DNA from: Bacillota bacterium
Lineage (GTDB): Bacteria > Bacillota > Clostridia > Acetivibrionales > Acetivibrionaceae
Assembly (NCBI GenBank): GCA_023421115.1
Contig: JAEZUI010000179.1
Coordinates: 1-61,979, forward strand
DNA length: 61,979 nucleotides
Direction: 5' to 3'
This document shows, one piece after another, positions 51,973-59,800 of this stretch (its first letter is position 1; every line of letters begins with the position of its first letter). The translations under genes and the position numbers were made by a program. Under the pieces are notes generated by a model. It worked only from the letters and a program-made list of their open reading frames with translations, did no database searches and had not been told where the DNA came from.

Positions 51973-52636
51973 AATAATCGAAGTAAAAGGTGTTCACAAA
52001 ACTTATAACAGAGGCAAGGTGCCTACATATGCTTTACGGGGAATAGATGTGGAGATAGAAGCAGGGAAATTTAACTGTATTATTGGACCTTCAGGTCATG
52101 GGAAAAGTACTTTGTTGCACTTGATAGGTGGTTTAGACAGACCTAACCAGGGAGATATAAAGGTATCCGGGGAAGAAATCAATAAACTTTCAGACAGAAA
52201 TTTGGCAAAGTTCCGGGCAAAAAGGCTGGGATTTGTTTTTCAATTCTTTAACCTTTTAAATAATTTAACTGTAATTGAAAACGTGCAGACTCCAATGATG
52301 TTTGCCGGTATTTCCAAACAAGAGCAGTACAAAAGGGCGATGATGCTATTACAAGCAGTAGGACTTGAGGAAAAGGTGAACAGTCGTGCCAATGAATTGA
52401 GTGGAGGCCAAATGCAAAGAGTGGCAATTGCCAGAGCTTTAGCAAATGATCCTGACATACTTTTGATGGACGAGCCTACAGGCAATTTAGATTCAACCTC
52501 AGAGAAGGAGGTTATGGACGTAATCCATCAACTTCACAAGAGGGGAAAGACAATTGTAATGGTTACGCATAATTCGGACATATCTAGTTGTGCCGAAAGG
52601 ATAATAAACATTAAGGATGGGATAGTTCAACCATAA
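51965..52636 (+). CDS. LolD/MacB-type ABC transporter ATPase
   Basis: The protein has 223 residues. Walker A GPSGHGKSTLL, Q-loop FVFQFFNLLNNLTV, signature LSGGQMQRVAIARAL, Walker B ILLMDEPTGNLDS and H-loop VTHN. The His in Walker A (SGHGKS) is a mild variant of SGSGKS. It pairs with the overlapping permease. The last codons and the following terminator are repeated at 56601-56719, beyond the next gene. Confidence 0.95.
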   Translation: MSKIIEVKGVHKTYNRGKVPTYALRGIDVEIEAGKFNCIIGPSGHGKSTLLHLIGGLDRPNQGDIKVSGEEINKLSDRNLAKFRAKRLGFVFQFFNLLNNLTVIENVQTPMMFAGISKQEQYKRAMMLLQAVGLEEKVNSRANELSGGQMQRVAIARALANDPDILLMDEPTGNLDSTSEKEVMDVIHQLHKRGKTIVMVTHNSDISSCAERIINIKDGIVQP

Positions 52637-52732
52637 TTAGTATGCTTGTATTGTAAGTTAATAACGGATTTTTAGGGGTAGCTTCAAAACGAACACATTG
52701 AGTTGATTTTGTAGCTACTCATTTTTTAGCAA
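52624..52732 (+). repeat. Direct repeat copy 1, containing ATPase 3' end and terminator
   Basis: Starts within the last ATPase codons (AGTTCAACCATAA) and runs to TTTTTTAGCAA; matches 56601-56719 with scattered changes and one insertion. Contains a terminator stem, GTAGCTTCAAAAC (52678-52690) with GATTTTGTAGCTAC (52705-52718), followed by a T-tract. Confidence 0.75.
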
Positions 52733-52943
52733 TATCAAAAATTAAAGTCGCTTATATTATAGTTTTGGATTATTTGTCAATTTTATATATGCTTTAAGCA
52801 GACCTGAAAGAGCTGGTAACAAAACTACACAGCAATTTTATTTTGTTTTTTTGGTAAGTAGATGTATGATATAATATACTTAAAAACCAAAAAACTTAAA
52901 AACCATATTTGGATATTGCCTAATATAGATTGAGATGATATGT
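52733..52943. other. Intergenic region upstream of the STAND-AraC regulator
   Basis: AT-rich; a TATAAT at about 52871 suggests a promoter but no well-spaced -35 is visible. Confidence 0.3.
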
Positions 52944-55900
52944 ATGAAAAATAAAAATTTCAAATTCAATAATATTTCCAAGCTAATAGAACGAGATGCT
53001 GATATTAGTGCTCTTAGAGGTTTCTTAAAACAGTTAAATACCGAAAAATGTGGCATATTAAGAGTTGTTGCTACGCATGGTTCTGGAGCAACAAGCTTTC
53101 TAAATATAGCTTCTTCTATTGCTCTAGAGCATAATTATGAAGTTATTAGCATAAATGAATATAGTTTTGATAAATTAAAAGCTTATGAATTATTATCAGA
53201 AACAGATGAAATAAAAGCCTGCAATATTAATGCTTTTCAAAATTTACAAAGTTGCTCATCCAAAAGAATAAATAAAAGCACTGGACAAATTATTATAATT
53301 GATAGCATTGATCAAATGGATAAAGAAATTCTAAGTGTTCTGGCAAAACTATTATCTAAAGAAAACAGTTTTGTTCTAGCCCTGATTTATTCAACAAACT
53401 CCAATCTAACTACAAATATTGACTATGTTGATGTTCCGCTTTATAATACCATATTCTTAGAGCCATTGTCACCAAAAGGGCTGCATCAATTCATAGAGAC
53501 AATACTTGTTTGGGACAAGCCTCCGAAGGCTATACTTGAATACCTATATAACAAGACCTTAGGATTGCCCAAATACATAAAGTCCGAAATTGAATTTCTG
53601 ATTAAAAAAGAAATAATAATTTATGATAATCAAAACGGTTGGAGTACAGATGAAGAATATTTGTCAACTTTATTAAACAAGATCAGAAATAAAAATTGTG
53701 ATTTCCCAAAAAACAATTTGCCTGCTGAGACAACAGAATTTATAGGACGTAAAGATGAGATTGAAAAAATATTAAGTTTGCTTGAAAAAGCCAGACTTGT
53801 AACACTTATTGGCCCTGGAGGAATAGGAAAAAGCAGATTATCACTTAAAGTTGCTTTATTATGTCTTTCCAAATATAAGGATGGGGTTTTTTTAGTTTCT
53901 TTATCGCAAATCACGAAAACAGAACTGCTGATATCAAGCATTGCAAAGATTTTAAATATACCTGAAATACAGGGGCAGAACACATTAGATGCTATTAAAA
54001 ATACCTTAAAGAACAAAAAACTACTGATTGTTCTTGATAATTTTGAGCAACTCATAGATTCTGCTCCAATATTAACAGACCTACTGGCTATAGCAGCCGA
54101 TTTATCGTTAATTGTAACAAGCCGTCAGCCATTAAAAGTATATGGAGAGCATTTATTTAATGTTCCACCGATGCAAATCCCAAACTTAGACAGTGATCTT
54201 ACTGTTGAATTGTTGGAAAAACAGCCTGCTGTAAGTCTGTTTTTAACACGGGCCAGAGCTATCAAAAATGATTTTTGCATTTCACAAGAAAATGTTTCAC
54301 AGATAGCGAAGCTATGTGCATGCCTTGAGGGAATACCATTAGCAATTGAGCTTGCGGCTGCAAACATTGCAAAAATTTCAGTAAACACAATGCTGAGTCA
54401 GGGACAAAAACGCTTAAATTGGCTGATAGATGGACCTAAAAGTTTACCCGATCGTCAGCGTGCCATGAAAAACACTATTGAATGGGGATATAACCAATTA
54501 AGTATTAACCAAAAGAGAATTTTTATAAGGCTTGGTGTTTTTAAAGGAAAATTTAACACAAAGGCAGTATCTGCTGTAATAAACAGAAAAAATGATATTG
54601 ACAATTTATATGAAAATTTATTGTCCTTAGCAAATAAAAGCATTTTGATGATAGATTCTGAATCTAAGGAAAGAGATGAATGCTGTTTTAATATGCTTGA
54701 AATATTCAGGGAATATGCGTCTTTGTTACTTTCAAAAGACAATGATGAAAAATTCATAAAAGAATGCCATGCCGATTATTTTTTTTCTTATGCTATTGAA
54801 GCCAAAGGTGATTTTTATGATTTTAGCCGTCAAACGGCACTTAATATGCTGGATAAAGCATATTTGGATATAATTTGTGCTTTGGAGTATTACATTACGA
54901 CAAATTGTCTTGAAAAAGAGTTGGAATTAGCCGTATCATTGGGATACTACTGGGAGGCAAGAGGCTATTGGGATAAAGGTCAAAGTATATTGGAATCTAT
55001 AATTCAAAGGCAGGATAATTCTTTAAATGTTAAATATTATATAAAGGCATACCAATGGTTAGGCAGATTTGTTTTTTTAAACGGCAATTACGAAAAGGCG
55101 GTCAATATTTTCGAACAAGGTTTGCGATTGGCGATAGAAACAAAAGATCATATGGGAGAAGCTTCCATTAGGTATAATTTAGCATTGACAAATGACATAT
55201 CGGGCAATTTACAATATGAAATGGAATTATTGAATCAAAGCTTGAGCATATACCGTGAAGCCGATTACAAGCGTGGCATTGCAGAAGTTCTTCAAGAGCT
55301 TAGTCAGGTTTATTATTTTGATTGCTCATATGATATGGCTGAAATGTGTTTGAATGAAAGTCTTGATATTAATAAAGAATATGGTGACCTGTATGGCATA
55401 TTAAGGTCATATGGAAGAATGGGCCTGGTTCTTCGGGGTAAGGGTGAGTATGAGCAGGCAATGCAAATGTTTCAAAAATATCTTTTGGGCTCCGAAGAGA
55501 TAGGGGATAGAGTTGAAATAGCCTTTGCATTAATAAATATTGGAGAATTAGCACGTTCTCAGGGTGATTACGCACTTGCACAGAGTAATTATTTGAAAAG
55601 TTTAAGCCTCGGATACGAACTGGGATATACATCTATAATAGCACGTATAAAAAAAGACTTAGGAGAAGTTTACCATTGTATAGGCGAGGTAAATAAGGCG
55701 TATGAATTATTCAATGAAAGCTTGTCGTTATTAAATGAAACAGGTCACAAAGGTGATGTGCCTTGGGTATATCGCAGTTTAGCCGAGTTGGAGTTAGAGC
55801 AGGGGAATTATTTAAAAGCGGAGGAATTATTACTAATTGGAATAAAATTTTATATCGAAATAAAGCAAAACACTCTTAGCTATGTTTTTCTAATATTTGA

Positions 55901-56483
55901 AGGGCTTGCTACCGTTTCCATGGTGCGTGGTGACTACAGCAGAGCCGCTTGTCTGTTTGCAGCAGCAGACAGGTTATTCGATAAGGTGGGCAATTTGTTG
56001 TCAATAGATGATATAAATTCATTTGAAGACCGGCTCAATACCCTTCGCCTAAAGATGGATGCAGATACTTTTGAATTGTCATGGAATGAAGGAAGCAGTA
56101 TGAGTCTTAAACATGCGATGGGATATGCTTTGGATGATAAGAAGTATGATAGAACAATGGCTAATAAAATGATTAATTATATACAAGAAAATTATGTAAA
56201 AGATATTTCGCTTAATGATATATCGGAACATTTCAATATGTCTACTTCATATCTTAGTACAATGTTTAAATACTATACTGGGCAGAATTTTAAAGAATAT
56301 TTGAACCTTTACAGGGTTAAAGCAGCTAAAGAGCTTATGCAAAAAGAGAGTAATTTAAGAATCAATGAAATTGCAACAAGAGTAGGTTGCAGTGGAGCTG
56401 TGACTTTTATCCGTATGTTCAAAAAGTACGAAGGACTATCTCCCGGACAATATTACTCTGAATTAGGACATTTCAAAAAATAA
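52944..56483 (+). CDS. Giant STAND (NB-ARC-type) ATPase with TPRs and C-terminal AraC DNA-binding domain
   Basis: The protein has 1179 residues from ATG 52944 (an ATG at 52935 is possible). Residues 1-250 look like a degenerate AAA/STAND domain (THGSGATSFL replaces the P-loop Lys). A second, intact NTPase follows from about 265: TEFIGRKDEIEKIL, Walker A GPGGIGKSRL, Walker B LLIVLDNFEQL, sensor VTSRQPL and GIPLAIELAA. About 640-1010 holds 8-9 TPR units (GNYEKAVNIFEQGLRLAIET, GDYALAQSNYLKSLSLGYEL). The last 100 residues are an AraC double helix-turn-helix (SLNDISEHFNMSTSYLSTMF; RINEIATRVGCSGAVTFIRM). MalT/LuxR-like STAND regulators usually end in a LuxR or BTAD domain; an AraC end is uncommon. 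Signal unknown. Confidence 0.9.
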   Translation: MKNKNFKFNNISKLIERDADISALRGFLKQLNTEKCGILRVVATHGSGATSFLNIASSIALEHNYEVISINEYSFDKLKAYELLSETDEIKACNINAFQNLQSCSSKRINKSTGQIIIIDSIDQMDKEILSVLAKLLSKENSFVLALIYSTNSNLTTNIDYVDVPLYNTIFLEPLSPKGLHQFIETILVWDKPPKAILEYLYNKTLGLPKYIKSEIEFLIKKEIIIYDNQNGWSTDEEYLSTLLNKIRNKNCDFPKNNLPAETTEFIGRKDEIEKILSLLEKARLVTLIGPGGIGKSRLSLKVALLCLSKYKDGVFLVSLSQITKTELLISSIAKILNIPEIQGQNTLDAIKNTLKNKKLLIVLDNFEQLIDSAPILTDLLAIAADLSLIVTSRQPLKVYGEHLFNVPPMQIPNLDSDLTVELLEKQPAVSLFLTRARAIKNDFCISQENVSQIAKLCACLEGIPLAIELAAANIAKISVNTMLSQGQKRLNWLIDGPKSLPDRQRAMKNTIEWGYNQLSINQKRIFIRLGVFKGKFNTKAVSAVINRKNDIDNLYENLLSLANKSILMIDSESKERDECCFNMLEIFREYASLLLSKDNDEKFIKECHADYFFSYAIEAKGDFYDFSRQTALNMLDKAYLDIICALEYYITTNCLEKELELAVSLGYYWEARGYWDKGQSILESIIQRQDNSLNVKYYIKAYQWLGRFVFLNGNYEKAVNIFEQGLRLAIETKDHMGEASIRYNLALTNDISGNLQYEMELLNQSLSIYREADYKRGIAEVLQELSQVYYFDCSYDMAEMCLNESLDINKEYGDLYGILRSYGRMGLVLRGKGEYEQAMQMFQKYLLGSEEIGDRVEIAFALINIGELARSQGDYALAQSNYLKSLSLGYELGYTSIIARIKKDLGEVYHCIGEVNKAYELFNESLSLLNETGHKGDVPWVYRSLAELELEQGNYLKAEELLLIGIKFYIEIKQNTLSYVFLIFEGLATVSMVRGDYSRAACLFAAADRLFDKVGNLLSIDDINSFEDRLNTLRLKMDADTFELSWNEGSSMSLKHAMGYALDDKKYDRTMANKMINYIQENYVKDISLNDISEHFNMSTSYLSTMFKYYTGQNFKEYLNLYRVKAAKELMQKESNLRINEIATRVGCSGAVTFIRMFKKYEGLSPGQYYSELGHFKK

Positions 56484-56516
56484 CATATACAATGTTTAGG
56501 TCACGAAGCCCATCAT

Positions 56517-56580
56517 GGAAGCTTGTAAGCTTCCAAACATAGGAACATTATTTTGCTATGCAAAAAATGTAAATCGGATT
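56517..56580. repeat. REP-like segment related to the left end of the window
   Basis: AGGAACATTATTTTGC followed by TATGCAAAAAATG and AATCGGA aligns with 67-97 (AGGAACGATATTTTGC, TTTGCAAAAATCGGA). Each copy carries short perfect palindromes. Confidence 0.5.
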
Positions 56581-56597
56581 TTTTGAAATGGCAATTG
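56578..56597. repeat. Palindromic element, half copy f
   Basis: ATTTTTTGAAATGGCAATTG is the exact inverse complement of the left end of copy a (6555-6574); it abuts direct repeat copy 2. Confidence 0.65.
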
Positions 56598-56600
56598 AAC

Positions 56601-56719
56601 AGTTCAACCATAAAGACATATGCTTTTATTGTAAGTGAATAACGAATTTTTTCTAAAGTTTAGGGATAGCTTCAAAACGGACACAATGAGTTGGTTTTGT
56701 AGCTGCTCTTTTTTAGCAA
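56601..56719 (+). repeat. Direct repeat copy 2, with displaced ATPase 3' end and terminator
   Basis: AGTTCAACCATAA corresponds to the last codons of the ABC ATPase 4 kb upstream; then TATGCTTTTATTGTAAG, GAATAACG and ATAGCTTCAAAACGGACACA match copy 1. The same stem (ATAGCTTCAAAAC with GGTTTTGTAGCTGCT) and T-tract would terminate the STAND-AraC gene. Confidence 0.75.
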
Positions 56720-56843
56720 ATTCGTTCTCTCCATTTACATAAATACAAAATTCTGATAGAATTTAATTGAAAGTTTTTGTGTTGTCTTATTACAAAATAA
56801 TACATAAACATATATAAATAGTTGTAAAGGGGAGTAAAAAATA

Positions 56844-59800
56844 GTGTTAAGTAGTAAAAGGTGTATTTCTTTAGTTATTTCATGTCTTTTTGTTGTCCAA
56901 ATTTTAACTTCAACTTTGTTAAATTCAAGTCAGGTAGGAGCAGCTTCATCGAGTGAAGGATATGAAATTTTAAGCTCTGTCGAAAATTCACAAGAGGAAG
57001 AGAATAAGGAATCAACTCGTATAGGTGATGTTGATGGAAATGGAGAGGTAAACAGTATAGATTTTGCTCGCATGAGAATGGTTTTATTAGGAATTGTAGC
57101 TGCTTTTCCAGTTTCAAATGGTACATGGGCATCAGATGTCAGTGGTGATAGAATATTCAACAGTATAGATTTTGCTTTTATGAGACAATACATGCTTGGA
57201 ATTATTAAAAAGTTTCCAGCAGAAAATAATGCAACGCCTACACCGACTATCAGTGCAACACCTACGCCGAGTATCAGTACAACACCTACACCGAGCAATA
57301 GTACTGCACCTACGCCAACAGATGCTGGACCATCAAAGCCGACGGGGTTGGAATATTCGTTGATAAACGGAACGAGTGTATTGGTTAGTTGGGAACCATC
57401 TACAGATGGCGTAAAGAATTATGCAGTTTTTAAAAACGACAATTATGAGGCGATAATCAACGAGGAACAATACACTTTTACAAATCTGATACCTGGGGAA
57501 ACTTATGAGTTTAAGGTTTGTGCAATCGATGAGGAATATGAACAATCAGAATTTAGTGATATTTGTGTTGTAAAAACAAATGTAAGCACTATGGATGAAA
57601 TGAAAATAGCACTTATCAATAATCTCGACAACAGGGGAATAAATTATACTTTGACTTATAAGGGAGAATTCGAAGAGTTTAAAACAAAAATTAGCCAAGC
57701 AATTTCAGAGGCAGTTAATGAGAGCCATCAGCCTTTTATGCTTTTGAATTGGGCTTGGGGTGCAAAAGGTTCTGTAGGAGATTTACAAATAACTTTTGAT
57801 TTTGTTTATGATGATGAAAATAACTATACTGATGTGGCTCGTTCAATTGATGGCTTAAAAGAACTTCTGTTGTGTGGACTTCAAAATAGAACCGAAAATA
57901 TAGGTATAATATATAAAGGAGCGATAACACAAAACGATGTTAGTTCGGTATGTGAAGAGTTATTGAATTGGGATACATATTTAAAGACCAGTATTGAAAG
58001 TTATACAAGTACCATTAGTACAAATAAGAGTTTTGAAATTAGTGCACTAACACTAAATTGTAGCTACAAAACCACAAAGGAACAGGAAGACTATGTTGAT
58101 AAAACAGTTGAGTTTATTGTATCAAAGCTCACAAATACTGACATGTCTGACGACGAGAAGGAAAAGCTTATACATGATTATATAGTGACTAATGTTGATT
58201 ATTGCGAAGAAGAAAAATATGGCAATGCTTATAATGCACTATATTACGGTAAAACCAAATGTGATGGTTATGCAATGCTGACATATAAAATGTTGAAGGC
58301 TGCAGGTATTGACAATATAATTGTAACAAATGAAGACCACGCATGGAACGTAGTTAAAATAAATGAAAATTGGTATCATTTAGATACAACTTGGGATGAT
58401 GCCAAGAAAAAGGATTATGGTTTTTATAAATATTACAATTTGACAGACGATGAAATAATAAAAACTAGAAATTATGATAATGTATACGGAAAAGAGTGTA
58501 CCTCAAACTATATTGATGACTTGACTGAGAGAAATGATTATAGTGATGGAAAATATGGTGAGATACTAAAAGAAATAAAAAAGAACGATGATTATTACTT
58601 TATCAATAGTTTTAATAGTAATGCATCTTTAGATTTGCTATATAATGAAGTGGTTTTAAAAGAAGGAGAGAGCATATCTTTAGTAGATGACAAAATTTCT
58701 CCCGAATTGTATGAAAGCTCATATCAATGGTCTACAAGTGACCCTGATGTAGCGACTGTATCAAATGGAATAATAACAGCCAAAAAAGCAGGAACAATAG
58801 TGATCTCTGCACAGCCTATGTATGATATGTTGTCTACAGTAAGTCTTTTTTGTAGAGTTCATGTAATGCCTGTTGATTCGGAAGACGGGAAAACACCGCA
58901 GATATTATCACAGGAAAATATTAGCGATCTTACAGATTCAGATGCACAGTTACAGCTAACAATCAATAGTGAAGACGATATAAATGGTACAACAAGAGTA
59001 ACAAAAGCAGAAGATTCGTTAGAAGGCAAAGTGTGGTCAGTTGTTGAACCGGTAGATATAAGTTGCGCATCGGAGTTTGATTGGGCAGAAATAGGATTTA
59101 AGTTAACACAAGAGCAACTTGAGGTCTATGATATAAATGATTTGGTAATATATTGGTATGATGAAAAAACAGGCACCATAGTTTTCCAGGCAACGATGGT
59201 AGATGAGGAGAGTGGAGTGATTTCTGCCACAGTAAATCATTTTAGTACTTATGGTGTAACCACTAAAAAATTGTCGAATTTAACAACTACTATTGCTTTT
59301 GTAATAGACAGTAAGTATTCCGATCAAATAAGTTTAGATAAATATAAAGAAAACATTCTCAGTACAATTAATGGATTAAGAAATGAATCAAATGTAAGAG
59401 TAATATTTATAGATGCAAAAACAAATGAGAATATATGCCAGTTTCTCGTTCCTTCAGAGGGTGCTTATCTTAATTTTTCAGTAAATACTTCAAATCGTAT
59501 TAATAGTGCTTTTGATAAGATAACCCCCGGAGAAGAAAGACCTAATGATGATGAGATTATGGCTACTGTTAACAGTGGAATGACGAATGGAAATGGAGAG
59601 GTAAACAATGTTAATGTAAGTGGTTGTAAAGACAATAAGTATATATTGTTCTATACCAGATGGGATGCACGTTTTGTTGATAATAATGATGTTGTTATCA
59701 AGATGGGAGATACAATTGGTGCAGTAATAGGAAAAACAGTGCAGTATTATGCAGGTGGGCCAATATCCTATGGAGAACCCGATGTGAATCCGTTAGTAGA

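Larger units (their letters stand above)
56484..56843. other. Intergenic region made of repeats
   Basis: Contains a palindrome GGAAGCTTGTAAGCTTCC (56517-56534), a REP-like segment similar to 68-97, half copy f of the palindromic element, and direct repeat copy 2 with a terminator. Only about 120 bases before the next gene are free of repeats. Confidence 0.55.
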
